Origin: Halomonas fontilapidosi
GTDB lineage: Bacteria; Pseudomonadota; Gammaproteobacteria; Pseudomonadales; Halomonadaceae
Assembly (NCBI RefSeq): GCF_014192285.1
Contig: NZ_JACHXQ010000007.1
Location: forward strand, 124,001-188,000
Length of the DNA: 64,000 nt
Direction of reading: 5' to 3'
In this document: one piece after another, positions 18,120-26,375 of the stretch
Layout: each line of letters begins with the position of its first letter
Position numbering within the stretch: position 1 is the first letter of the stretch
Position numbers and translations under genes: made by a program
The notes under the pieces: generated by a model
Seen by the model: the letters and a program-made list of their open reading frames with translations, nothing else
Databases searched by the model: none
Told to the model about the DNA's origin: nothing

Positions 18120-20024
18120 ATGACGACCGCGACTCATGAGGAAACCCTCGGCTTCCAGACCGAGGTCAAGCAGCTACTGCACCTGATGATCAACTCGCTG
18201 TACTCCAACCGCGAGATCTTCCTGCGCGAGTTGATTTCCAACGGCGCCGATGCCTGCGACAAGCTGCGCTACGCGGCCCTGGACAACGACGCGCTCTATG
18301 AAGGCGACAGCGAACTGCGCATCGAGATCGATCACGACGCCGAAGCGGGTACCGTGACCGTGCGTGATAACGGCATCGGCATGAGCCGCGATGACGTGAT
18401 CGAGAACCTCGGCACCATCGCGCGCAGCGGTACCGCCGAGTTTCTCAAGCAGCTCTCCGGCGAGCAGCAGAAGGATGCCCGGCTGATCGGGCAGTTTGGG
18501 GTTGGCTTCTACTCCGGCTTCATCGTCGCCGACGAGATCACCGTGCGTACCCGCAAGGCCGGCAGCGACAAGTCGCAAGGGGTCGAGTGGCGCTCCAAGG
18601 GCGAGGGCGAGTTCACCGTCGCCGATATCGAGCGCGAGGCGCACGGCACCGAGATCGTGCTGCACCTCAAGGAGGACGCCCGAGAGTTCGCCGACGATTT
18701 CCGCCTCAAGAGTCTGGTGCGCAAGTACTCCGACCATATCGAGGTACCGGTATGCATGCCGAAGGTCGAGACCGCCAAGGACGAGGACGGCAACGACATC
18801 GAGGGCAGCGAGACCGTGACGTGGGAGACCGTCAACGAGGCCACCGCCCTCTGGGTGCGGCCCAAGAGCGAGATCTCCGACGACGAGTACAAGGCCTTCT
18901 ACAAGCATGTGGCCCACGACTTCAACGACCCGCTGACCTGGAGTCACAACAAGGTCGAGGGCAAGCTCGAGTACACCAGCCTGCTCTATGTGCCCGGTCG
19001 GGCGCCCTTCGACCTTTACGAGCGCGACGGCGCCCGTGGCGTAAAGCTCTACGTCCAGCGCGTGTTCATCATGGACGACGCCGAGCAGTTCCTGCCGCTC
19101 TACCTGCGCTTCATCAAGGGCGTGCTGGATACGCGCGACCTCTCGCTCAACGTCTCACGCGAAATCCTCCAGCAGGACCCCAAAGTCGACAAGATCAAGT
19201 CGGCACTGACCAAGCGCGCGCTGGACATGCTCAAGAAGCTGGCCAAGGACAATGAGGCCTATCAGACCTTCTGGAACACCTTCGGTAGCGTGCTCAAGGA
19301 AGGTCCGGCTGAGGACCACGCCAATCGCGAGAAGATTGCCGGCCTGCTGCGCTTCTCCACCACCCATACCGACAGCGCCATCCAAGACCAGTCGCTGGCC
19401 GACTACGTCTCGCGCATGAAGGAAGGGCAGGAGAAGATCTACTACATTGTCGCCGACGGCTTCAATGCGGCCAAGTCGAGCCCTCACCTGGAGATCTTCC
19501 GCAAGAAGGGTATCGAGGTGCTGCTGCTGCACGACCGCATCGACGAGTGGCTGATGAGCCATCTCGACGAGTTCGAGGGCAAGCACTTCGTCGATGTGGC
19601 CAAGGGCGAGCTCGACCTCGGCGATGTCGAGGATGAGGAAGAGAAGAAGGCCCAGGAGGAGACCGCCAAGGCCAAGGAAGACCTGGTCAAGCGTGTACAG
19701 GCGGCGTTGGGTGACGAGGTCCAGGAAGTCAAGGTGACGCATCGCCTTACCGACTCGCCGGCCTGCGTGGTGCTGCCCGAGCACGAGATGGGCTTCCAGA
19801 TGCGCCGTATCATGGAGGCCGCCGGTCAGAAGATGCCCGAGGTCAAGCCGATCCTCGAGCTCAACCCCGACCATGCGCTGGTCGCGCGCCTCGAGAGCGT
19901 CGAGGGTGAGGGCTTCGATGATCTAGCGCGGATCCTGCTCGACCAGGCGATCATCGCCGAGGGCGGTCATCTCGATGACCCCGCTGCCTACGTCAAGCGG
20001 CTCAACGCCCTGCTGAGCGCCTGA
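18120..20024 (+). CDS. htpG: Chaperone protein HtpG (Hsp90)
   Basis: The 634-residue protein is the usual length for bacterial Hsp90. The GHKL ATPase motifs are visible: [15 protein letters not shown] (N-box), DNGIGMS and [13 protein letters not shown]. The middle domain contains [10 protein letters not shown], and the C-terminal dimerisation region ends in NALLSA. It is an ATP-dependent cytosolic chaperone. The ATG at 18120 gives the standard N-terminus; an in-frame ATG 45 bases upstream would add an unusual extension. The last 35 bases, including the stop, recur exactly at 26061-26095. Confidence 0.97.
   Translation: MTTATHEETLGFQTEVKQLLHLMINSLYSNREIFLRELISNGADACDKLRYAALDNDALYEGDSELRIEIDHDAEAGTVTVRDNGIGMSRDDVIENLGTIARSGTAEFLKQLSGEQQKDARLIGQFGVGFYSGFIVADEITVRTRKAGSDKSQGVEWRSKGEGEFTVADIEREAHGTEIVLHLKEDAREFADDFRLKSLVRKYSDHIEVPVCMPKVETAKDEDGNDIEGSETVTWETVNEATALWVRPKSEISDDEYKAFYKHVAHDFNDPLTWSHNKVEGKLEYTSLLYVPGRAPFDLYERDGARGVKLYVQRVFIMDDAEQFLPLYLRFIKGVLDTRDLSLNVSREILQQDPKVDKIKSALTKRALDMLKKLAKDNEAYQTFWNTFGSVLKEGPAEDHANREKIAGLLRFSTTHTDSAIQDQSLADYVSRMKEGQEKIYYIVADGFNAAKSSPHLEIFRKKGIEVLLLHDRIDEWLMSHLDEFEGKHFVDVAKGELDLGDVEDEEEKKAQEETAKAKEDLVKRVQAALGDEVQEVKVTHRLTDSPACVVLPEHEMGFQMRRIMEAAGQKMPEVKPILELNPDHALVARLESVEGEGFDDLARILLDQAIIAEGGHLDDPAAYVKRLNALLSA
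19990..20024 (+). repeat. 35-bp direct repeat, left copy (htpG 3' end)
   Basis: This segment covers the last 11 codons and stop of htpG and is identical to 26061-26095. A second arm, 19889-19923, matches 26019-26053 with 6 mismatches in 35. The two copies bracket about 6 kb. Confidence 0.9.
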
Positions 20025-20064
20025 TATACTCGGCGCCCAGGCGTTCTTTAAGTGAGTCGCCACT

Positions 20065-20098
20065 AACCCCACCGGCCCTAGAGGCCGGTGGGGTTTTT
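20065..20098 (+). terminator. Rho-independent terminator after htpG
   Basis: AACCCCACCGGCC (20065-20077) pairs with GGCCGGTGGGGTT (20083-20095) around the loop CTAGA, and a T-run follows. This differs from the UUCG hairpin found after the second htpG 3' copy at 26119. Confidence 0.9.
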
Positions 20099-20122
20099 GA
20101 TTGCTTCAAACCGGTAGTCGCG

Positions 20123-20755
20123 TCAACGGGATCGACGAAACCTTTCCAGGGCGCCATTCAAATGGCTGGTCATCGCCGCTTTAGCCCATTCCTCATTGCC
20201 AGCCTGGAGAGCCGCGATGATTTCCTGGTGCTGGCGGACGCTCTCATCCATTTCCTCGCGGCTGTAAATGAAGAAACCGCTTACCATGGGAAGGTGCAGC
20301 AGGGTGCGCGCGAACATGCGCAGATAACCCTGGCCTGACGCATCAAGCAGGCCTTCGTGGAAGCTCTGATTCGCCCGAGCAATTCGTTCGATGCGGTCGC
20401 TGCGGTTGCCCGCGATAGCTTCCCGCATCTGGTCGTTGGCGGCGACGACGTCGGCAAACTGCTCTGAGGTGATCTGGTGTGCGGCAAGTGCCGCGGCATG
20501 CCCTTCCAGCAGGATGCGCAGCTTGAAGATGTCCTCGGTGTCCGACTTCCGCCAGCCGGTAACGATCGCTCCACGTGTCTTTTCGTGGCTCAGAAGTCCC
20601 TCGGAGATAAGCCGCTGAAAGGCATTGCGCACCGGGGTCCGGCTCACCCCTAGCTGCTCTGCCACGACCTCCTCACGAAGATGTGCGCCGGGTTCGTAAT
20701 GATTGACCATGAGCTGACGCCGAAGCGTCTGATAGACCCGTTCACCGATTTTCAT
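20123..20755 (-). CDS. GntR/FCD family transcriptional regulator
   Basis: The 210-residue repressor or activator has an N-terminal winged helix-turn-helix with VVAEQLGVSRTPVRNAFQRL (about residues 28-47). An FCD ligand-binding helical domain follows (about 75-205), with DIFKLRILLEGHAAALAAH at its start. FCD regulators usually sense carboxylic acids. It sits downstream of tctABC on the same strand with a gap of about 130 bases, and probably controls the transporter and the divergent dehydrogenase/aldolase genes. GC content appears lower than in flanking core genes. Confidence 0.9.
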   Translation of the reverse strand: MKIGERVYQTLRRQLMVNHYEPGAHLREEVVAEQLGVSRTPVRNAFQRLISEGLLSHEKTRGAIVTGWRKSDTEDIFKLRILLEGHAAALAAHQITSEQFADVVAANDQMREAIAGNRSDRIERIARANQSFHEGLLDASGQGYLRMFARTLLHLPMVSGFFIYSREEMDESVRQHQEIIAALQAGNEEWAKAAMTSHLNGALERFRRSR

Positions 20756-20884
20756 TGCAGGCTCGACGCATAAGGGAAAAATGGAAGCCGGAGTGAAAGC
20801 GGCCAGCCCAAGATGGTAACTGACCTGTCGCCGCCGGGCACCTTGACCGATGTGTCCACTGAGGCTCTCACTCCCTCATCGGCG

Positions 20885-22381
20885 TCACTCCTGATCGCCA
20901 CGGGAGGGCTTAAGCCTGCGAAATCGCTTCCACATCGGCACGATAAGCGTCATCGCCGTCATGGCGATGATGATCCATGAGATCCAGCTCTGTACCAGGT
21001 AGTCGAAGGAGCCGCCGGAGATCAGTAATGCCCGGCGCAGTGACTCTTCTGCCATGGGGCCGAGAATGACGGCCAGTACGGCGGGTGCGGTCGGTATATT
21101 CAGGCGCTCCATGCCATAGCCGAGCAGGCCGAAGAAGAGCATCAGCCAGACTTCGAACATGCTGTTATGAATCGAGTAGATGCCAACCACCGCAAGGGCA
21201 ATGATCATCGGCGCCAGAAGCATCGTCGGTGCCTTGAGCACATGAACGAAGGCTCGGGCGCCCACACGGCCGATCACGAACATCAGGATTGCCGTGACAA
21301 ACATGGTCAGCATGAAGCCGAAGACGATTTCCGGATCATCCCGAAAGAGTTGAGGGCCGGGGCGAAGGCCGTGCACCAGCAGGGCGCCGAGGATCACGGC
21401 GGCAACGGCACTTCCCGGGATGCCAAGCGTGAGCGCAGGGATCAGCGTAGCCGCCGTATCAGCGTTGTTTGCGCACTCCGGGGCTGCAACCCCCTTGGGC
21501 TCGCCTTTGCCGTATTGATCGTTATCGGGGTCTGAGCGGCGCTGCTCATTCCATGCCAGGACAGCGGCGATATTGCCGCCCAGCGCTGGAATGATGCCGA
21601 TCACGACACCCATGATGGAAGACTTGATCCAGACCGGGATGAAGGGGCGCCACCGAATGCGGGCCTTCTTGTTCTCGATCGGGGCCTCTTTCTGCTGGGA
21701 TAAGTGCTGCACCGCCAGGTCAATAGCCGGTGGTATGGCGAAAAGGCCTGTCAGCAAGACAATGATGTTGATGCCGCTCAGAAGATCCATGCTACCAAAG
21801 GCGAATCGTTCCGCTCCCGTCATGGCGTCGATTCCGACAATGCCGACCACCAGGCCCAGGCAGGTGCTGAGCAGTCCCTTGACGGGGTTGCTGCTGAGCA
21901 GAACCGCTATCGTCGTCATGCCGAAGAGGGCGAGCCAGAAGTAGTCGGCTGGGCTGAACTTCAGGGCGATAGCTGCCAGGGGAGGTGCCAGAGCTAGAAG
22001 AGCGATAGCGCTGACGGCACTGCCGATGGCGGAAGAGATAAGCGATATCTTCAGCGCCAGAGGCGCTTGGCCTTTCTGCGCCATGGGATAACCGTCAAAA
22101 ACGGTGGCGATGCCTGCTGGCGTGCCGGGAATGCGCAGGAGAATGGCAGGAATGGAACCCCCGTACATGGCCCCATTATAAATACCGGCGACCATGCCGA
22201 GCGCCACCAAGGGCTCCATGCTGAAGGTCAGGGGGATCAGCACGGCAATTCCCATCGTCGCCGATAGGCCTGGCAAGGCGCCTACCGTAATGCCGACGGC
22301 CGTGCCGATGATCATGGCGATGATGACGTCGATGGAAAATATCAGCGGCAAAGCCGACAGGATATGATTGAGTATGTCCAT
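20885..22381 (-). CDS. tctA: Tripartite tricarboxylate transporter, large membrane subunit TctA
   Basis: The 498-residue inner-membrane protein has about eleven to twelve helices. The family hallmark GALPGLSATMGIAVLIPLTF occurs near residue 34, and a second conserved proline/glycine helix appears as IPALTLGIPGSAVAAVILGALL. It forms the transport channel with TctB and receives substrate from periplasmic TctC, using a cation gradient. Its ATG overlaps the tctB stop (TAATG), so translation is coupled. Family members carry citrate and other carboxylates; the ligand here is unknown. Confidence 0.95.
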   Translation of the reverse strand: MDILNHILSALPLIFSIDVIIAMIIGTAVGITVGALPGLSATMGIAVLIPLTFSMEPLVALGMVAGIYNGAMYGGSIPAILLRIPGTPAGIATVFDGYPMAQKGQAPLALKISLISSAIGSAVSAIALLALAPPLAAIALKFSPADYFWLALFGMTTIAVLLSSNPVKGLLSTCLGLVVGIVGIDAMTGAERFAFGSMDLLSGINIIVLLTGLFAIPPAIDLAVQHLSQQKEAPIENKKARIRWRPFIPVWIKSSIMGVVIGIIPALGGNIAAVLAWNEQRRSDPDNDQYGKGEPKGVAAPECANNADTAATLIPALTLGIPGSAVAAVILGALLVHGLRPGPQLFRDDPEIVFGFMLTMFVTAILMFVIGRVGARAFVHVLKAPTMLLAPMIIALAVVGIYSIHNSMFEVWLMLFFGLLGYGMERLNIPTAPAVLAVILGPMAEESLRRALLISGGSFDYLVQSWISWIIIAMTAMTLIVPMWKRFRRLKPSRGDQE

Positions 22382-22839
22382 TAGCGAATACCGATAAGTT
22401 GCAGCAGTGGCTCGTCAGGCAGCTGAACCTGCAAGATGAGACTGAACAGGATGTACAAGGCGAGCACGAAAATTATGGGGGCTCCCAGCAAGATGCGAAG
22501 CTTTCGGTAGCCTAGGGCACTCGAGACGGCGGGTATGAATACCAGCGTGGTCGTGAAATAGCCGATGAAGGGAATCGTCACGACATAAGCAAGGGAGGCA
22601 CCTGTGAACACGGCTATTCTCGACAAGCTTGCCGAGTCCGCAGTGGATTCGCTCTCGCTCTTTCGCAGCCACAAGACGCTCTGGAGTGCCCAGATCAACG
22701 AAAGAAGTAGCGCTAGAAGCATGACAGCCTTCGGCAGGTATCCCGAAGGTCCCATATATTTCGTGGCTTCCACGAATCCCGCAATACACAGTCCGCTTAC
22801 GAGAAGCGCGCATATCAGCTCAATCAAGGGCCTTGGCAT
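22381..22839 (-). CDS. tctB: Tripartite tricarboxylate transporter, small membrane subunit TctB
   Basis: The 152-residue protein has four hydrophobic helices and begins MPRPLIELICALLVSGLCIA, the typical TctB start. An in-frame upstream extension to 22893 is unlikely, because a GGAAACC ribosome-binding-like sequence precedes the ATG at 22839 and the extension is not hydrophobic. The stop overlaps the tctA start by one base. It partners TctA in the membrane. Base composition is less GC-rich than the neighbouring core genes. Confidence 0.88.
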   Translation of the reverse strand: MPRPLIELICALLVSGLCIAGFVEATKYMGPSGYLPKAVMLLALLLSLIWALQSVLWLRKSESESTADSASLSRIAVFTGASLAYVVTIPFIGYFTTTLVFIPAVSSALGYRKLRILLGAPIIFVLALYILFSLILQVQLPDEPLLQLIGIR

Positions 22840-22910
22840 AGTGGTTTCCAGGTTTCCAGAGGGGGGGGTGAACGCAGGCCGATATCTCGGCATGCGCTCA
22901 CCTTTCAGAC

Positions 22911-23879
22911 TTAGTTGGTTTGCGCCCAGGGTTGCTCTTTCCAGAGCTCCTGCAGTTCTGTATTTAGCGTTTCCAGCTGAGCGGCGAACTCGGCCGGCCC
23001 CTGATAGGCGATAGGCAGGCCCTGCTCCAGTGACTTTTCCTGGAACTCGGGGTCGGCTACGGCTTGTTCCACGGCGTTACTCAGCGTGGTGAATACCTCC
23101 TCCGGCAGTCCCGCCGGGGCACCGATACCACGGTGTGAGCCCATGACGAGGTCGTAGCCCAGCTCCTGGAACGTTGGCACATCGGGAGCTGCTTCCCAGC
23201 GTTCTTCCGCCATCTGGCCAAGAATTCTCAGGTTCCCGGCTTCCATATCGTCGACGGACTCGCTCATGTTCATGCTGGCCATGGTGATGTGCCCCCCCAG
23301 AGTGGCAGCACGCAGGTCGGCTGCCCCGGGGAAGGGGATATGGCGAAGCTTGATACCGGCCTTTCGCTCGAAGGAAAGCACTGCCAGATGGTCGTCAGAT
23401 CCAATGCCGGTGGTGCCATAGGTGACGGCACCCGGGTTCTCTTTCGCTTCTGCGACCAGCTCCGCGAGCGAATCGATCTCGCTGTCCGTGCGCACACTCA
23501 GGGCACCGGCGTCGTAGACGATCTGGGCGATCGGATCGATATCCGCCATGGAATAGCGGGCATCCCGCTGAATGGGAATGGCCAGCATATTGGGAATGTT
23601 GATAAAGCCAAACGTGTAACCGTCCGGCTCTGCCTGTGCGAGGCCGGTGAATCCGATTTCCCCGCCGGCTCCCGGCTTGTTGAGCACCGTGATGGACTGG
23701 CCGAGATTCTCCTCGATGTAGGGGGCCAGGGTGCGAGCGGCAACGTCCGTTCCGCCACCGGCGCTGTAGGCAACGATCATGGTGACCGGACGTTCAGGGT
23801 AGTCAGCCAAGGCGCTGCTCATGCCTGCCATTCCTAGCAGACCTGCTGTGAGGAGGGTAATGGGCATCTGGGCTTTCAT
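22911..23879 (-). CDS. tctC: Tripartite tricarboxylate transporter, periplasmic binding protein (TctC/Bug)
   Basis: The 322-residue protein has a signal peptide ending near SSALA-DYPERPVTMIVAYS. The Bug family core follows, with AGGGTDVAARTLAPYIEENLGQ, NKPGAGGEIGF and later TYGTTGIGSDDHLAVLSFER. These proteins bind carboxylate ligands, often aromatic or small di- and tricarboxylates, and deliver them to TctAB. It is first in the tctCBA operon. AAGG lies 9 bases before the ATG. Confidence 0.95.
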   Translation of the reverse strand: MKAQMPITLLTAGLLGMAGMSSALADYPERPVTMIVAYSAGGGTDVAARTLAPYIEENLGQSITVLNKPGAGGEIGFTGLAQAEPDGYTFGFINIPNMLAIPIQRDARYSMADIDPIAQIVYDAGALSVRTDSEIDSLAELVAEAKENPGAVTYGTTGIGSDDHLAVLSFERKAGIKLRHIPFPGAADLRAATLGGHITMASMNMSESVDDMEAGNLRILGQMAEERWEAAPDVPTFQELGYDLVMGSHRGIGAPAGLPEEVFTTLSNAVEQAVADPEFQEKSLEQGLPIAYQGPAEFAAQLETLNTELQELWKEQPWAQTN

Positions 23880-24303
23880 TGGAGTTATACCTTAGTAGCG
23901 AGAGATTGGGCATCCAGTCTTTGGATACAGAGAACAGTGATTCTATGGTGCTTCCTCGTCAAGCGGAAAAGCTTCTCGGAGCGGTGTCTAGGTGTTTTTT
24001 AATAAAAAAATAATAAAAAACAGTAATTTAAACGTTTATATTCTTTAGTATTATTCATGAATAATGGCTTATGTACAAAAATACTCTTGTCGCCCGCCCG
24101 TTCTGTATGTATTTTTTCTGTACTCATTCAGGTGGTTTTTTGATCGCCATCCCGTACCGAACGGTCAGTGTTCGGTGCCGCTCGCGCCTGACGCGAAGCC
24201 AATGGAGATTGATCAACCATGCCCGATGATCTGCAGAGGTTCGGCAGGCCGCGAGACGGCCTCGCCCCAGCCTCTCCCCTCGAGCACGACAGGAGACCAT
24301 TAG
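23880..24303. promoter_or_regulatory. AT-rich divergent control region of the accessory block
   Basis: The 424 bases between tctC and the dehydrogenase gene hold no credible gene. The segment 24000-24125 is strikingly AT-rich compared with the rest of the window. It contains two perfect palindromes: ATTATTCATGAATAAT (24050-24065) and TAAACGTTTA (24029-24038). Both are candidate operators for the GntR/FCD regulator encoded nearby. The remaining stretch 24160-24303 has only a poor open frame that ends just before the dehydrogenase ATG. Confidence 0.6.
24087..24115 (+). promoter_or_regulatory. Candidate promoter of the dehydrogenase/aldolase genes
   Basis: TTGTCG (24087-24092) and TATTTT (24110-24115) are separated by 17 bases, just downstream of the 16-bp palindrome. 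It would leave a leader of about 180 bases before the ATG. Confidence 0.35.
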
Positions 24304-25239
24304 ATGAATGGCCCCGATAAGGCGGGAAAACCCACCGTTTACGTATTGGAGCCCATCCACGAAGAGGCTGTGGAGGGGTTGCGTGCAAAGGTAAATCTGG
24401 TCACATGGGAGGAGAAAGAGGTCTCCCGGTGGCACGAGGGTGCAGACGCGATCATTGTTCGCAGCCACCCGGTGAGTGCTGCTGACATTTCTTTGGCAAG
24501 CCGATTGCAAGTGGTCGGGAAGCATGGGGCAGGAACGGACACCATCGATGTGGAGGCGGCAGCGAGACAAGGTGTTGCAGTGATCTCTACCCCAGGGGTC
24601 AATGCGCCCTCGGTCGCCGATCTTGCTCTTGCTATGGCGCTATCGCTGTCACGGAACCTGGTCGGACATACCGAGGCTTTGCGGCATGGTGTTCCACTCA
24701 CCGGACGACAGCGAGTGGGATATGAGTTAGCGGAACTGCCGGCCGGCATTATCGGGCTTGGTGCTATTGGAAAGGCGGTCGCCTCGCGATTGCGATGTGG
24801 CTTCGGCGCCACGGTGAAAGCCTATGATCCAGGCATTGCCGATGCGGATTGGCCGGAAAATATCGGGCGTGCCGACAGCTTGCACGAGATTCTTGCCGCC
24901 AGTCGGCTGCTTTTCCTGCACGTCGGCCTTAATGATGCCACTCGAGGCATGATTAGCGCCGCAGAGCTGGCGATGCTTCCCGAGGGTGCTTTCCTCATCA
25001 ACTGCGCAAGGGGAGGGGTCGTTAATGAGTCCGACTTGGCTAATGCGTTAGCGAACGGCCATCTCGGCGGAGCAGCTTCCGATGTGTTCGAGCAGGAGCC
25101 TCCTTCGCCGGATCTTCCCCTACTTCAGCATCCCGGATTCATCGCCACTCCCCATATCGGGGGGTCGACCCATGAAGGGTTGCGAAGAACGGGATTGGAG
25201 GTCGTCAGCAAGGTGCTGGCACAACTCGGTGTCGAATGA
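24304..25239 (+). CDS. D-isomer-specific 2-hydroxyacid dehydrogenase
   Basis: The 311-residue NAD(P)-dependent enzyme has the Rossmann motif GIIGLGAIGKAVASRL (about residues 148-163). The catalytic trio of the family is also present: the arginine in NCARGGVVNE, a glutamate in DVFEQEPP and the histidine in TPHIGGST. It interconverts 2-hydroxy and 2-oxo acids. ACAGGAG precedes the ATG. The next gene, an RraA-type aldolase, starts about 65 bases after its stop. A plausible role is to oxidise an imported 2-hydroxyacid to the oxoacid cleaved by the aldolase. Substrate is not known. Confidence 0.9.
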   Translation: MNGPDKAGKPTVYVLEPIHEEAVEGLRAKVNLVTWEEKEVSRWHEGADAIIVRSHPVSAADISLASRLQVVGKHGAGTDTIDVEAAARQGVAVISTPGVNAPSVADLALAMALSLSRNLVGHTEALRHGVPLTGRQRVGYELAELPAGIIGLGAIGKAVASRLRCGFGATVKAYDPGIADADWPENIGRADSLHEILAASRLLFLHVGLNDATRGMISAAELAMLPEGAFLINCARGGVVNESDLANALANGHLGGAASDVFEQEPPSPDLPLLQHPGFIATPHIGGSTHEGLRRTGLEVVSKVLAQLGVE

Positions 25240-25304
25240 CATGGGCCTTTTGGTCCCCGGATCTCGGCGCCCGGCGCCAGACAGTAAAACAAGGTGATAA
25301 AGTG

Positions 25305-25985
25305 ATGAGCATAGGATTTCGCGTACTGGCGCGCACAGCTGCAGTAGCCCCCGAACTGGCCAAAGCCTTTGATGAGGTTCCGGTTGCCAATGTCAGTGAT
25401 TCGATGTTTCGGATGACGTCTGCAGGCACCCGACTGCGTCCCTATCATGGAGGAGGGAGGCGTCTCTCCGGTGCGGCGTTGACGGTCAAGACACGGCCGG
25501 GTGACAACCTGATGTTCCACAAAGCGCTGGACATGGCCGTTCCTGGTGATGTCATTGTCGTGGACGCTGGCGGAGATCTGACCAACGCCATGATGGGCGA
25601 GCTGATGGCCCACCATGCAGCAGCACTGGGTCTTGCAGGCATCGTCATCAATGGCGCTATCCGAGACCTGGACGAGATTCGTCAGCTCGGTCTTCCCGTA
25701 TATGCGGCCGGCGTGACACACCGGGGGCCTTACAAGGACGGACCCGGCGAGATCAACGTACCGGTTTCCGTCGATGGCATGGTGGTGATGCCCGGTGATC
25801 TGATCATTGGTGATGAGGACGGTGTGCTCTGTGTCCCTCAAGCTCAGGCGGAGGAGCTCCTCGAGGCGGCGCAGGCCAAGCAGCGTGCCGAGCTAGAAGA
25901 ACTAGGGCAGATCCGCGCGGGCAACAGCGATCGTAACTGGATCGACCGGGTGCTGGCGCAGAAAAATTGCAGTTTCGAACCCTAA
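25305..25985 (+). CDS. RraA-type HMG/CHA aldolase-like protein
   Basis: The 226-residue protein has the RraA/HMG aldolase fold, with VANVSDSMFRM near the start and GIVINGAIRDLDEI carrying the R-D-x-x-E signature of class II pyruvate aldolases. VDGMVVMPGDLIIGDEDGV lies near the end. Such enzymes split 4-hydroxy-4-methyl-2-oxoglutarate or 4-carboxy-4-hydroxy-2-oxoadipate into pyruvate and a second oxoacid with a divalent metal. The aldolase signature and catabolic neighbours argue against a pure RNase E inhibitor role. The start at 25305 is chosen for its match to the family N-terminus and the AAGGTG sequence before it. Confidence 0.87.
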   Translation: MSIGFRVLARTAAVAPELAKAFDEVPVANVSDSMFRMTSAGTRLRPYHGGGRRLSGAALTVKTRPGDNLMFHKALDMAVPGDVIVVDAGGDLTNAMMGELMAHHAAALGLAGIVINGAIRDLDEIRQLGLPVYAAGVTHRGPYKDGPGEINVPVSVDGMVVMPGDLIIGDEDGVLCVPQAQAEELLEAAQAKQRAELEELGQIRAGNSDRNWIDRVLAQKNCSFEP

Positions 25986-26018
25986 TGCGCATTGCTTGAT
26001 GGGGCCAGGGTCATCTGG

Positions 26019-26095
26019 CCTCGATCAAGTCAAGGGTGAGGGCTTCGATTATCCGCCGACACGTCAAGCGGCTCAACGCCCTGCTGAGCGCCTGA
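26019..26095 (+). pseudogene. Decayed second copy of the htpG 3' end
   Basis: Bases 26019-26053 align to htpG 19889-19923 with 6 mismatches in 35. Bases 26061-26095 are identical to the last 35 bases of htpG including the stop codon. Only 7 bases lie between the two arms here, against 66 in htpG. The 59-base deletion shifts the frame and the copy cannot be functional. It marks the right edge of the accessory block that begins after the intact htpG. Confidence 0.85.
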
Positions 26096-26118
26096 CCGTC
26101 TCTGCGGCTACGCCTATT

Positions 26119-26140
26119 GACGCCACCTTCGGGTGGCGTC
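26119..26140 (+). terminator. UUCG-loop hairpin after the htpG remnant
   Basis: GACGCCACC (26119-26127) pairs with GGTGGCGTC (26132-26140) around TTCG. It lies 23 bases after the remnant stop and may be the ancestral htpG terminator. The bases from there to the pntA start (26141-26375) contain no gene and probably hold the pntA promoter, for example a TATAAC near 26224. Confidence 0.75.
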
Positions 26141-26375
26141 GTTGTGTCGGGTCCGGCCTCTGGCGAACCGCAGCGGGTACGATGCCGCCCGGGCTGCTGT
26201 CATGCACAAATGTTCTTTCCGGGTATAACAGCGGCTTGTTTCGTGCTGCGATGCAGCAAAAACCTGGGCTCGGGCCTTGTGTCGGGAGGCCGCAAAAGGT
26301 AACACTGATGAGCTTGATCAAAACCTCACTCTGACAATCAATCGTAACAAACGTTGGCCACATGGGGGATCCATT

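Noticed and set aside
24064..24303. 79-codon frame before the dehydrogenase gene
   Set aside because: No ribosome binding site, starts in the palindromic AT-rich control region and has no family features.
20025..26018. Integrative element with its own integrase
   Set aside because: Flanking repeats suggest insertion, but no integrase, transposase or tRNA target was found, so I do not call it a mobile element.
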